NCBI GenBank assembly: GCA_017396845.1
Contig: JAFQKQ010000102.1
Span: 1 to 51,908 of the forward strand
DNA: 51,908 nt
From: Clostridia bacterium
GTDB taxonomy: Bacteria > Bacillota > Clostridia > Christensenellales > Aristaeellaceae
Direction of reading: 5' to 3'
The position numbers and the translations under genes were made by a program. The notes under the pieces are model-generated. The model searched no databases, had not been told where the DNA came from, and worked only from the letters and a program-made list of their open reading frames with translations. This document shows, in pieces, positions 17,246-25,321 of this stretch (within the stretch, counting starts at the first letter, position 1; every line of letters begins with the position of its first letter).

Positions 17246-18728
17246 AGCGGAATGCCTCTTTCAGGGAATCAATGATGTCGCTGGGGAGAAGAGATACGCA
17301 TCCGGTATGCTTCTCTGCGTTTTCGCCCGCCAGCCCGTGAATTTCGCTTGCAAGCAGCAGCGCATCCGAGGGGACTTTTCCCTGCGCGAGGAAAGCGCCG
17401 ACCATTCCCGTAAGCACGTCTCCGCTCCCTCCCTTTGCCATTGCGGAGGTTCCCGAAGAAGAAATAAATATGCCCTTGTCCGTATGGATAACGCTGGACG
17501 CACCCTTTAAAAGCGCCTGACAATGAAGCGCGTGAAGCATGTTGGCGGTTATAAACGGATCCGATAGTTTCTTTCCCAACAATCTCGCCGCTTCGCCCGG
17601 GTGCGGGGTAATCGCGTGGCGGGGCGAAAGCAGAGAAATAAGGGATTGATTTTCGGATATAATGTTGAGCGCGTCCGCATCGAAAACGGCGGGAAGATCG
17701 GACGAAAGCAGTGTTTTCAAAACGCATGCGGGAACGCTCCTTGTAAGTCCGGGGCCCGCCGCTATGGCGCTTTTACCCTGAAGCGCTTTTTCCAATGCGG
17801 GAACGGCGCGTTCTGAAATTGCGCCGTTTTCTTCGGGAAGGGGAATGCACATGGCCGATGGGGCGAGCGCCTGAAGAATGGGAACTATGGAAGACGGACA
17901 GGCGACGGTTACGAGACCTGCGCCGGAACGCATGGCGGCGTTTGCCGAAAAGGCGCATGCTCCTGCCATTCCAAACGAACCTGCAACAATGAGCAGGTGC
18001 CCAAAATCGTTTTTATGCGCGGCGCGCCTTCTCTTGGGCGCGAGCATGGGCATATCGGTTGGCTCAATATGCCAAACAGCCTCTTCGGGGAAAAACGATT
18101 CGGGGATCTGAATATCCTTTACTACGGTTTCCCCGCATGCTTCGAGCCCCATGCCCGCAAGATGAGCGCGCTTCAGATGCTGAAAGCATACGGTTTTATC
18201 TGCATATACGCATTCATTCAGTATTTCGCCGGTATCTGCATGAAGCCCGGACGGGATATCCGCGCTGATCACCTTTGAACCGTTTTCTTTGTCACGGTTG
18301 ATCCTTTGTACGACTGAAAGTGCAGTTTCTTCAAGCGGTCTTGTGATTCCGATTCCGAATATCGCGTCTACCCATGCGTCCGGGCGCGGAAGGGAAGAAA
18401 GAGAATCGGCTGTCACATAATGAAAGCATGCCTTTTTAGCTTTTTCGCAGTTGATTTTAGCATCCTCCGTCTTCGGAGGATACACTTCAAGCACAATCGC
18501 GCGTCCGCCGCGCTGTGCATACAGCCTTGCGGCGGCATAGCCGTCGCCGCCGTTTCCGCCGCTTCCGCAGGCGAATACCACGGTTGCTTCCGTACCGCCG
18601 ATAAAAGAAACAATTTCTTCGGTCAGTGCTTTTGCGGCGGTTTCCATAACGGATAAAGAAGATACGCCCGTTTTAAAATATGCGTTTTCCGCGTCTTTCA
18701 TCTGTTTGCTTGTGAGAACGATTTTCAT
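17229..18728 (-). CDS. nnr: Bifunctional NAD(P)H-hydrate epimerase/dehydratase
   Basis: This 499-residue enzyme repairs damaged NADH and NADPH hydrates. The N-terminal YjeF_N epimerase (1-215) has the GSGGNGGDGY loop and SADIPSGLHADTG. The C-terminal ADP-dependent dehydratase (about 230-499) has a ribokinase-like fold with TPHPGEAARLLG and the catalytic Asp in GGSGDVLTGM. Both halves look intact. birA precedes it by 15 bases. An SD (AAGGAG) lies just before the ATG. Confidence 0.96.
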   Translation of the reverse strand: MKIVLTSKQMKDAENAYFKTGVSSLSVMETAAKALTEEIVSFIGGTEATVVFACGSGGNGGDGYAAARLYAQRGGRAIVLEVYPPKTEDAKINCEKAKKACFHYVTADSLSSLPRPDAWVDAIFGIGITRPLEETALSVVQRINRDKENGSKVISADIPSGLHADTGEILNECVYADKTVCFQHLKRAHLAGMGLEACGETVVKDIQIPESFFPEEAVWHIEPTDMPMLAPKRRRAAHKNDFGHLLIVAGSFGMAGACAFSANAAMRSGAGLVTVACPSSIVPILQALAPSAMCIPLPEENGAISERAVPALEKALQGKSAIAAGPGLTRSVPACVLKTLLSSDLPAVFDADALNIISENQSLISLLSPRHAITPHPGEAARLLGKKLSDPFITANMLHALHCQALLKGASSVIHTDKGIFISSSGTSAMAKGGSGDVLTGMVGAFLAQGKVPSDALLLASEIHGLAGENAEKHTGCVSLLPSDIIDSLKEAFRYAYPE

Positions 18729-18743
18729 GCATCTTTCTCCTTA

Positions 18744-19520
18744 TCAGGTATAGCCCATAACGCCGCGAACGGACACATCGCCGTAGGCTACGGCGCATTC
18801 GCCGTTTTCGGTTTGAATGATGAGCGCGCCGTCCGAACGGAACCGAAGGGCGATTCCCGTGATCTCTCCATTGGGGAGATGCGCGACGACGCGGTTTCCG
18901 AGCGTTGCGGATAGCGGCGCAATGTTTTGAAGCGTTTCAAAAAGTCCGTTCTCGAGCCAGTTTCTGTAGTCATTATCAAAATGGGGAAGAAAGCGCGCAA
19001 TCAGGTCAAGCGGGGCGATTTTTACGCCGGTTTCGCTTTCAACCGATGCGGCCCAGGGAAGATCGGGCGGAAAAGAGCATCCCAATAGATTTACACCGAT
19101 GCCGGCGACCGCCCATGTTAAGAAACCTTCTGACTGCGCCATTTCGCACATGATCCCGCAGATTTTTTTGCCGCCGATTACAAGATCGTTCGGCCATTTG
19201 ATCTGCGCCTCTACGGAAAAATCCGACAGTGCGCGCGCCATGGACAGCGCGGACACAAACACGAGATCGGAAGCCTTTTCGGAGGGAACGGTATCGGGCT
19301 CCGGCCGAATGAGATAGGAAAACCAAGCGCCCAAACCGCTTCTGGACAGCCATTTGCGATCCATTCGGCCGCGGCCTGACGTTTGTTCGTAAGCCGCCGC
19401 AATCGAGCCGTGCGATTCGCCGTCCCTGGCCAGTGCCTTCAGTCTCGTGTTCGTGGAATCCGTCACCTGATAAACATATGCTTTGTGCCCGGAAAGCTCA
19501 AGAATATCATAATCCGGCAA
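18744..19520 (-). CDS. birA: Biotin-[acetyl-CoA-carboxylase] ligase, class I (no DNA-binding domain)
   Basis: A 258-residue ligase that joins biotin to carboxylase carrier proteins. Catalytic features are present: the ATP loop GRGRMDRKWLS, KWPNDLVIGGKKICGI and AGIGVNL, with a C-terminal SH3-like cap. The N-terminal helix-turn-helix of the bifunctional BirA is missing, so it should not act as a biotin repressor. The start is TTG, just after GAGGTGG. It is the first gene of a four-gene operon with nnr, an unknown gene and the UlaG-like gene. Confidence 0.95.
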   Translation of the reverse strand: MPDYDILELSGHKAYVYQVTDSTNTRLKALARDGESHGSIAAAYEQTSGRGRMDRKWLSRSGLGAWFSYLIRPEPDTVPSEKASDLVFVSALSMARALSDFSVEAQIKWPNDLVIGGKKICGIMCEMAQSEGFLTWAVAGIGVNLLGCSFPPDLPWAASVESETGVKIAPLDLIARFLPHFDNDYRNWLENGLFETLQNIAPLSATLGNRVVAHLPNGEITGIALRFRSDGALIIQTENGECAVAYGDVSVRGVMGYT

Positions 19521-19539
19521 TCAAACCACCTCATGAAAA

Positions 19540-19568
19540 ATTATAACACGCAAAAACCAAAAGCGCAA
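19540..19568 (-). promoter_or_regulatory. Promoter of the birA operon
   Basis: On the minus strand, TTGCGC (19568-19563) and TATAAT (19545-19540) are 17 bases apart. The -35 lies inside the left arm of the inverted repeat at 19563-19595, so a bound protein there could block it. Confidence 0.75.
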
Positions 19569-19595
19569 TTTCGTAAGTTTTGATAGAAATTGCGC
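19563..19595. repeat. 10-bp inverted repeat between birA and tRNA-Leu
   Basis: GCGCAATTTC (19563-19572) and GAAATTGCGC (19586-19595) are perfectly complementary with a 13-base gap. It covers the birA -35 and lies 25 bases upstream of the tRNA -35. It could be an operator; there is no T-run to make it a terminator. Confidence 0.5.
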
Positions 19596-19619
19596 GGAAA
19601 ATTTCACAGCTTATTTGGA

Positions 19620-19649
19620 TTGACAATCAACTGAAGATAAGAGTATAAT
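19620..19649 (+). promoter_or_regulatory. Promoter of tRNA-Leu
   Basis: A consensus TTGACA (19620-19625) and TATAAT (19644-19649) are 18 bases apart. The expected start near 19656 is a few bases before the mature tRNA. Confidence 0.9.
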
Positions 19650-19661
19650 TAGATTTGTTGC

Positions 19662-19743
19662 GCGGGTATGGCGGAATTGGCAGACGCGAAGGATTTAGGT
19701 TCCTTTACCGCAAGGCGTGCAGGTTCAAGTCCTGTTACCCGCA
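19662..19743 (+). tRNA. tRNA-Leu (anticodon UAG)
   Basis: A class II tRNA. The acceptor arms GCGGGTA (19662-19668) and TACCCGC (19736-19742) pair perfectly. The anticodon stem AAGGA/TCCTT holds loop TTTAGGT, giving UAG. A long variable arm (about CGC-AA-GCG) and a GTTCAAGTC-type T loop mark it as leucine. Position 19743 is the discriminator A; CCA is not encoded. It should read CUN codons. Confidence 0.95.
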
Positions 19744-19753
19744 TAAAAGACAG

Positions 19754-19802
19754 AATAATCCGAAGCTTTTGCCGATTGGCGAAACATTCGGATTATTTTT
19801 TG
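19754..19802 (+). terminator. Terminator of tRNA-Leu
   Basis: The arms AATAATCCGAA (19754-19764) and TTCGGATTATT (19787-19797) are perfect and run into a T-stretch. Confidence 0.92.
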
Positions 19803-19898
19803 TGCGCCCGGCGCCGCGCGTTTCTTACGGGCGCAGGACCCGAAACCGACCGGACATAATAGCTTAGAAACAGGGAATCGGCTTTCGAGCAAACAATT

Positions 19899-19939
19899 GA
19901 AAAAAGAGCGGGCATGGAAAACCTCCCTGCCAGCTTTTT
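19899..19939. terminator. Bidirectional terminator-like hairpin
   Basis: The stem pairs AAAGAGC-GGCA with TGCC-GCTTTTT around one G/A mismatch. It has an A-run to the left and a T-run to the right, so it could act on both strands. For recX (minus) it lies about 190 bases past the stop. Confidence 0.5.
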
Positions 19940-20015
19940 CGGTGTGATGCCAAAAGATTCAAAGCAGCTTATGAATCGGCTCCAATTTGCTTTTCCGCTG
20001 TTTTTTTCATTCGAC

Positions 20016-20037
20016 CGGCGATGCGCCGAATTTTTTT
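20016..20037 (+). terminator. Small terminator-like hairpin
   Basis: CGGCG-ATG-CGCCG is followed by AA and seven T. The stem is short (5 bp). It faces plus-strand transcription, where no gene is known upstream except the tRNA. Confidence 0.4.
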
Positions 20038-20127
20038 CGTGGATACCCTATAGAACGCGTTTGCGGACGGATATTCGCTCATTTGTCCGACTATTCTATC
20101 TTTAGGATATATTTCATTATTTCTATA

Positions 20128-20760
20128 TCAATCATATTCTTCGAAATCGTCGCTTCTTATCTTATCAACCGCGCTTGAAATTGCATCCCAGGTAAATCCG
20201 CGCCTTGCAAGCGCTTGAGTGAGCTTGGCGTATTTTTCTCTTTGAGGAAGCTTCTCGTATTTTTTTACGAGGCGCGCGGCCTCCTTGTCGGCGGCCTCTT
20301 CCTGAATTTCGGGGGGCATGTTTTCAAGGGCTTCTTCCGTGTCCTCTTCAGAAAGGCCTCTTTGACGCATCTTTCGTTTCAAGGCATAGGTGCCCATCCG
20401 CTTCGCCGATGCGGAGTCGGTGATGCGCTTGGCAAGCGCTTTATCGTTAATGAGGCGCGCGCCTTTTAAACGCTCAATAACCGCTTCGATTACGTCGCCA
20501 AGAAAGCCCTTCATAAGCAGCTTTTTATGGATCTCGCTTTCCGTGCGGTCGGAATAATCCAAGAGGGTTAGCGCGGCTTCATAGGCTTCGTTTAACTGCA
20601 GCGCGCAGATTTTTCCGGTGTATTCGATGAGCTCTATATCGTCGCCTTCCGTAAGCGGGACTTTGGAAAAGTCTTTGGTTCGTATGGTCAAACTGGTTCT
20701 ATCGTCAAAATAGAGCGTGACTGTGCTCTTTTTCTGTTCGCTCTCCTTGAAAACGGGCAT
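20128..20760 (-). CDS. recX: RecX, modulator of RecA
   Basis: A 210-residue protein of the RecX family, which binds RecA filaments and limits recombination. The tandem three-helix repeats show the typical YSDRTESEIHKKLLMKGF and RMGTYALKRKMRQRGLSEE segments. The N-terminal 60 residues form a small beta-rich extension as in other Firmicutes. recA is not nearby. GAGGTGA precedes the ATG. It is divergent from yebC. Confidence 0.93.
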   Translation of the reverse strand: MPVFKESEQKKSTVTLYFDDRTSLTIRTKDFSKVPLTEGDDIELIEYTGKICALQLNEAYEAALTLLDYSDRTESEIHKKLLMKGFLGDVIEAVIERLKGARLINDKALAKRITDSASAKRMGTYALKRKMRQRGLSEEDTEEALENMPPEIQEEAADKEAARLVKKYEKLPQREKYAKLTQALARRGFTWDAISSAVDKIRSDDFEEYD

Positions 20761-20818
20761 GTTTTCTCACCTCACGTTATATTTTATTGAAAAACTTCAT
20801 GGATTTCAAGCGTATTTC

Positions 20819-20848
20819 TTGACTCTTTGGCGGGCTTTGTGTTATCAT
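20819..20848 (+). promoter_or_regulatory. Promoter of yebC
   Basis: TTGACT (20819-20824) and TATCAT (20843-20848) are spaced by 18 bases, upstream of an ATG at 20884. Confidence 0.75.
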
Positions 20849-20883
20849 ATATAAAGATTTCATCCTCAAGGGGGCATAACCAA

Positions 20884-21633
20884 ATGTCGGGACACAATAA
20901 ATGGTCGACCATTAAGCACAAAAAAGAAAAAACTGATGCCGCGAGAGGTAAAATATTTACCAAGATCGGCCGCGAAATCGCTATCGCTGTACGCGAGGGC
21001 GGAAGCGCCGACCCCAATGTAAACGGTAAGCTGAAGGATGTTGTCGCAAAGGCGAAGGCAAACAACATGCCTAATGACAACATCATGCGTTCCATTAAGA
21101 AGGCTGCCGGTGAAGGCGAAGGCGCGAACTACAAAGAGGTTACCTACGAAGGCTATGCGCCGGGCGGCGTCGCCGTAATCGTAGAGGTTGTTACCGATAA
21201 CCTCAATCGCGCTGCCAGCGAAATCCGCCACATCTTTGACAAGAACGGCGGCTCCATGGGCTCCAGCGGCTGCGTATCTTATAAGTTCACCCGCAAGGGC
21301 GTTATCGAAATCGACAACAGCAAGGGTCTGGACGAGGACGAGCTGATGATGCTCGCCATGGACGCCGGTGCAGATGATGTCGAAGTGGGCGACGGAAGCG
21401 CCGTCATCTATACCGACCCCAACGACCTTTCTGCCGTGCGCGACAGTCTTGAGGCGGCCGGATGCACGTTCCTTTCCTGCGAACGCGCGATGGTTCCCAA
21501 CATGACCACCGAGATCTCTGATCCCGAAACTGCGGCGAAGGTTGAAAAGCTGATCGACTGGCTGGATGACTACGATGATACCCAGAACGTGTATCACGAT
21601 GCAGAGCTGCCGGAGAGCGAAGAAGAGGAATAA
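20884..21633 (+). CDS. yebC: YebC/PmpR family protein
   Basis: A 249-residue YebC family protein. The start MSGHNKWSTIKHKK is the family hallmark and fixes the ATG at 20884; an in-frame TTG farther up lies in the promoter. Members were long annotated as transcriptional regulators, and some have since been linked to translation of proline-rich stretches. It has three domains, with an acidic C-terminus (PESEEEE). Codon use is biased as in highly expressed genes. A terminator follows at once. Confidence 0.95.
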   Translation: MSGHNKWSTIKHKKEKTDAARGKIFTKIGREIAIAVREGGSADPNVNGKLKDVVAKAKANNMPNDNIMRSIKKAAGEGEGANYKEVTYEGYAPGGVAVIVEVVTDNLNRAASEIRHIFDKNGGSMGSSGCVSYKFTRKGVIEIDNSKGLDEDELMMLAMDAGADDVEVGDGSAVIYTDPNDLSAVRDSLEAAGCTFLSCERAMVPNMTTEISDPETAAKVEKLIDWLDDYDDTQNVYHDAELPESEEEE

Positions 21634-21649
21634 TCGAAACTGACCTGAC

Positions 21650-21692
21650 AAAAGCCGCTTGGGGAAGATTTCCTCCAAAGCGGCTTTTATTT
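21650..21692 (+). terminator. Terminator after yebC, directly before murI
   Basis: AAAAGCCGCTT (21650-21660) pairs with AAGCGGCTTTT (21678-21688), then ATTTC. The murI SD begins 6 bases after the stem, leaving no room for a separate promoter between them. Confidence 0.88.
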
Positions 21693-21705
21693 CGGGAGGA
21701 TGGAA

Positions 21706-22467
21706 ATGGACGCACGACCGATTGGCGTATTCGATTCGGGAATCGGCGGAATCAGCGTACTGAGAAATATGATGCGCCTGCTTCCGAATGAAAGGTTCAT
21801 CTATTTCGGAGACAATAAAAACGCGCCCTACGGCACCAAGACGGAAGAAGAAATTCTTGAGCTTTCCAAAAGAGACGTTCAGCTGCTTCTTGATAAAAGC
21901 GCAAAAGCGGTCGTGATCGCGTGCAATACCGCCACCTCATCCGCCGCCGAATATCTGAGGCAAACGCTTTCCGTTCCGATCATCGGCATGGAACCCGCGC
22001 TTAAGCCCGCGTCCTTTATGCGAAAAGACGGAAAAATCGGCGTGCTCGCAACGCCGGCGACCCTTTCGCAGAAAAAATTCCAAAATCTGATGGAGAGATA
22101 CGGCAAGCATGCGCTTCCGATATCGTGCGCAGGTCTTATGGAGTTTGCCGAAAGGGGCGAGATTGAAGGGGAAAGGCTGGAAGCTTTTATAGGAGAGCTG
22201 TTTCGGCCCTATTCCCATATTTCCTTCGACGCGCTGGTGCTCGGCTGCACGCACTACGTATTTTTAAAACGGGCAATTGCAAAGGTTTTGAAAAATGCGA
22301 ATCTGGTGGACGGAAACGAGGGCACGGCCAGACAGCTGAAAAACGTGCTTACGCAGCGGGAGATGCTGACGGACGCGCTGGAGGGCGGCGCGGAATTGAT
22401 TACATCCGGAGACAGCGAAAGGCTCCTGCCGCTTATGCGGAGGCTTTTAGCGGCTGAAATTGAATAA
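21706..22467 (+). CDS. murI: Glutamate racemase
   Basis: A 253-residue enzyme making D-glutamate for peptidoglycan. The two catalytic cysteines are visible: Cys73 in ACNTATSSA and Cys181 in GCTHY, with the FDSGIGG start and Asp10. The start at 21706 has GGGAGGA 5 bases ahead; the ATG at 21700 is inside that site. Transcription probably depends on read-through of the yebC terminator or on a promoter inside yebC. Confidence 0.95.
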   Translation: MDARPIGVFDSGIGGISVLRNMMRLLPNERFIYFGDNKNAPYGTKTEEEILELSKRDVQLLLDKSAKAVVIACNTATSSAAEYLRQTLSVPIIGMEPALKPASFMRKDGKIGVLATPATLSQKKFQNLMERYGKHALPISCAGLMEFAERGEIEGERLEAFIGELFRPYSHISFDALVLGCTHYVFLKRAIAKVLKNANLVDGNEGTARQLKNVLTQREMLTDALEGGAELITSGDSERLLPLMRRLLAAEIE

Positions 22468-22501
22468 CCGCGTTAAATATGATATCTTTAGGAAAAATAC
22501 C

Positions 22502-22530
22502 TTTTCAAAATTTGCGGTTCATGTTACAAT
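22502..22530 (+). promoter_or_regulatory. Promoter of the EF-G-like gene
   Basis: TTTTCA (22502-22507) and TACAAT (22525-22530) are 17 bases apart. Just downstream, ACAATATACG and CGTATTGT form an imperfect inverted repeat around the expected start site. Confidence 0.6.
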
Positions 22531-22602
22531 ATACGATAGCGTATTGTGTGAGCTATATGCCCGCATGATTTTGTGATCGGAAAAGACAGGGGGATTAACT
22601 GA

Positions 22603-24684
22603 ATGAAGGACTATCAGGCTAAGAACATTCGTAATATCGCCGTACTCGGACATGGCGGCGAAGGCAAGACCACGCTGGTGGAAGCGCTGCTCTTTACCGC
22701 CGGTGCTGTAGATCGTCAGGGCCGCGTTGAAAACGGCACCGCGACGACCGACTATGATCCGGAAGAGATTCGCCGTCAGATTTCCATTTCCGCGGCGCTT
22801 GCTCCCCTGGAGTATAAGGAAACCAAGATCAACATGGTTGATATTCCCGGCTATTTTGACTTCGCCGGCGAAATGATGGGCCCGCTCACCGTATGTGAAG
22901 GCGCTCTGATCACCGTAGGCGCAGTCGGCGGACTGGACGTAGGCGCAGAGAAAGCCTGGACCCAGTGCGATAAGAGCCACACGCCCCGCATGATCGTTAT
23001 CAACAATATGAGCCGTGAAAATGCAAACTTCTCCAAGGCTCTTTCCACCATCACCGATAAGTACGGCAGCCACATCGCGCCCATCATGGTTCCGATCGTA
23101 GAGAAGGGCCAGTTCACCGGCGTTGTATGCGTACTTGAAAACAAGGCGTTTGTAGGCGAAGGCAAGGGTCTGAAAGAGATCCCGGTTCCCGCTAACCTCG
23201 AAAGCGAAGTACAGTCCGCTCGCGAAGCCATCATGGAAGCCGCTGCCGGCGCAGACGAAGAACTGATGGAGAAGTTCTTCGAAGAGATGGAGCTCTCTCC
23301 CGAAGATACCATGATGGGTCTTCGCAAGGGCATTTCCGACGGAAGCGTTGTTCCGGTCGTATGCTGCGATTCCCTGAGCCGCGTTGGTATCGCCAAGCTC
23401 CTCGACAATATCATCGATCTTATGCCCTCTCCCGCCGATAAGGAGTTCAAGGGCGTTAACCCCAAGACGGATGCCGAAGAGATTCGTGTATGCGCCGACG
23501 ACCAGCCCTTCTCCGCGCAGGTCTTCAAGACCTTGGCTGACCCCTTCGTTGGTAAGCTGAGCCTTCTGAAGATTAACTCCGGCGTACTGACCGCCGAAAC
23601 CAACCTCTACAATGCCAATGCCGAAAAGGCTGAGAAGCCCGGTACCATCTACTTCATGCTCGGCAAGAAGACCAGCGCTACCACCAAGGTAGTTGCCGGC
23701 GACATCTGTGCGCTCGCAAAGCTCGGTTCCGTTGCTACCGGCCACACTCTCTGCGACGCTCAGAAGCCCATCCGCTTCCCCGAGATCGAGTTCCCGGCTC
23801 CCTGCATCTCCATGGCAGTATATGCCAAGAAAGCAGGCGAGGAAGACAAGATCTTCTCCGGCCTTAACCGCCTGATCGAAGAAGACCCGACCCTCACCCT
23901 CACCAAAGACGCCGAGACCACCGAGTCTCTGCTGAGCGGTCTGGGCGAGCTGCACATCGAAGTCGCCGCAAAGAAGCTTGCCAGCAAGTTCGGCGCAGAG
24001 TGCAACCTGCAGGATCCCAAAATTCCCTACCGCGAGACCATCCGAAAGAAGATTGACGTGCGCGGACGCCATAAGAAGCAGTCCGGCGGACACGGCCAGT
24101 TCGGCGACGTCGTCATCGAGTTCCGTCCCAATGACGATCCCACCAATCCCGAGTTCATCTTCGAAGATGCAGTTGTCGGCGGCGTAGTACCGCGCAACTT
24201 CATCCCTGCCGTAGAAAAGGGCCTTCGCGACAACATCAAGAAGGGCGTTCTTGCCGGTTTCCCGGTAGTAGGTCTGACTGCAAAGCTGCATGACGGTTCC
24301 TACCATCCGGTAGACTCCTCTGAAATGGCGTTCAAGACCGCCGCCCGCCTTGCGTTCAAGCAGCTGGATCAGGCGTCTCCCGCGCTCCTCGAGCCCATCT
24401 ATCACGTAGAAGTGACCATCCCCGACGAGTACATGGGCGACATCATCGGCGACGTAAACAAGCGCCGCGGCCGCATCATGGGTATGGACCAGGTGAACGG
24501 CATGCAGTGCGTATCCGCAGAGGTTCCCCAGAGCGAAATGTTCAAGTATGCAACCGACCTTCGCTCCATGACTCAGGCCCGCGGATCCTTCACCATGAAG
24601 TTCGAGCGCTACGAGGAAGTTCCCGCACAGGATGCGAAGAAGATCATCGAAAGCGCAAAGAAGGAAGAGGAAGAGGAAGAATAA
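22603..24684 (+). CDS. Elongation factor G-like protein with altered GTPase motifs
   Basis: A 693-residue EF-G paralogue with all five domains. The P-loop is GHGGEGKTT (16-24). The switch II motif reads DIPGYFDF (80-87), with Tyr84 where canonical EF-G has the catalytic His. The base-specifying NKxD is replaced by NNMS (134-137). The domain IV tip (QSGGHGQFGDV) and C-terminal domain V look normal, followed by an acidic tail of six Glu. Similar EF-G2-type paralogues are known in Firmicutes and Bacteroides. The very biased codon use suggests strong expression. It is probably a ribosome factor with slow or altered GTP use. It is not the main fusA, which normally sits in the str operon. Confidence 0.92.
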   Translation: MKDYQAKNIRNIAVLGHGGEGKTTLVEALLFTAGAVDRQGRVENGTATTDYDPEEIRRQISISAALAPLEYKETKINMVDIPGYFDFAGEMMGPLTVCEGALITVGAVGGLDVGAEKAWTQCDKSHTPRMIVINNMSRENANFSKALSTITDKYGSHIAPIMVPIVEKGQFTGVVCVLENKAFVGEGKGLKEIPVPANLESEVQSAREAIMEAAAGADEELMEKFFEEMELSPEDTMMGLRKGISDGSVVPVVCCDSLSRVGIAKLLDNIIDLMPSPADKEFKGVNPKTDAEEIRVCADDQPFSAQVFKTLADPFVGKLSLLKINSGVLTAETNLYNANAEKAEKPGTIYFMLGKKTSATTKVVAGDICALAKLGSVATGHTLCDAQKPIRFPEIEFPAPCISMAVYAKKAGEEDKIFSGLNRLIEEDPTLTLTKDAETTESLLSGLGELHIEVAAKKLASKFGAECNLQDPKIPYRETIRKKIDVRGRHKKQSGGHGQFGDVVIEFRPNDDPTNPEFIFEDAVVGGVVPRNFIPAVEKGLRDNIKKGVLAGFPVVGLTAKLHDGSYHPVDSSEMAFKTAARLAFKQLDQASPALLEPIYHVEVTIPDEYMGDIIGDVNKRRGRIMGMDQVNGMQCVSAEVPQSEMFKYATDLRSMTQARGSFTMKFERYEEVPAQDAKKIIESAKKEEEEEE

Positions 24685-24709
24685 TTTCCTTATCCTGTAT
24701 CCGGATAAT

Positions 24710-24748
24710 AAAAGCACCGCTTCTGAATTTTCAGGAGCGGTGCTTTTT
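24710..24748 (+). terminator. Terminator of the EF-G-like gene
   Basis: AAAAGCACCGC pairs with GCGGTGCTTTTT around a small internal stem, with a T-run at the end. Confidence 0.92.
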
Positions 24749-24803
24749 GGTAAAGGGCAGGAGCTGTTTTGCATATAGTATTCCCGAAATAAGGGGGGAT
24801 GAT

Positions 24804-25259
24804 ATGGAAAGAAAAAGTGGCGTTCTGTTGATTCGGGGAGACGGGAAAAAAGATGATTTCATTCGGATCTATCAGGAAGCGGCCGGTATCTATCAATACG
24901 CAAGAAAGAAGTATGAGCATCTGACTTTACTGGGTATCGGAACGGGCGCTGTATATGCGGTCATGCTTGCGGAAAGATTTTCGCCGGATAAGCTCGTGCT
25001 TGCTCCGTTCATAGGAAGCTGCGCGGATGATTTTATCGCGCTCATCGGATCAATGGTCCGGGGAATGTATATGGTTTTGGCAGATGTTGAAATGCATATT
25101 CCCGAATCCTGTCCGGACAAGATATACAGGCGGCTGAAAAGATTCGTGAAAGACATGAGGAGCGAAGAAAAGCGGATTATCAGGTATATAGGCGAACAAG
25201 CGGATAAATCGTTCGAAAATATGGCAAATGGCAAAGATGTGATAAAAATGCTTGCATAA
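24804..25259 (+). CDS. Unknown protein resembling a reduced alpha/beta hydrolase
   Basis: A 151-residue protein with AAGGGGGG 5 bases before the ATG. Its middle (LTLLGIGTGAVYAVMLAERF then DKLVLAPF) has the shape of an alpha/beta-hydrolase nucleophile elbow, but the nucleophile position in G-x-S-x-G is Gly46 (GIGTG, 44-48). The rest is too short for a full hydrolase, and the C-terminal half is helical and charged. It may be a decayed or non-catalytic relative; this rests on pattern only. It lies between the EF-G-like terminator and the foldase promoter. Confidence 0.65.
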   Translation: MERKSGVLLIRGDGKKDDFIRIYQEAAGIYQYARKKYEHLTLLGIGTGAVYAVMLAERFSPDKLVLAPFIGSCADDFIALIGSMVRGMYMVLADVEMHIPESCPDKIYRRLKRFVKDMRSEEKRIIRYIGEQADKSFENMANGKDVIKMLA

Positions 25260-25280
25260 AATCAAAATGAATAGTATAAT
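25252..25280 (+). promoter_or_regulatory. Promoter of the PrsA-like foldase gene
   Basis: TTGCAT (25252-25257) overlaps the stop of the preceding gene, and TATAAT (25275-25280) follows after 17 bases. GGAGG stands before the ATG at 25322. Confidence 0.8.
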
Positions 25281-25321
25281 TTAAAAGATGCTTTGATTAT
25301 AGTACGGACGGAGGCAACATA

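Larger units (their letters stand above)
19804..20127. other. Gene-free stretch with several terminator-like hairpins
   Basis: No convincing gene lies in this 324-base stretch. Short open frames here lack ribosome sites and family resemblance. It holds two hairpins followed by T-runs (19899-19939 and 20016-20037) beyond the tRNA terminator, and several other T-runs on the plus strand. That is more termination signal than recX and the tRNA need, so a short untranslated RNA is possible. No clear promoter was seen. Confidence 0.5.

Noticed and set aside
22519-24774. A 751-codon open frame opposite the EF-G-like gene.
   Set aside because: It is a shadow made by the biased codon use of the plus-strand gene; no family resemblance or ribosome site.
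24507-24803. Extension of the small hydrolase-like protein upstream to 24507.
   Set aside because: It would run out of frame through the EF-G-like gene and its terminator; AAGGGGGG clearly marks the start at 24804.
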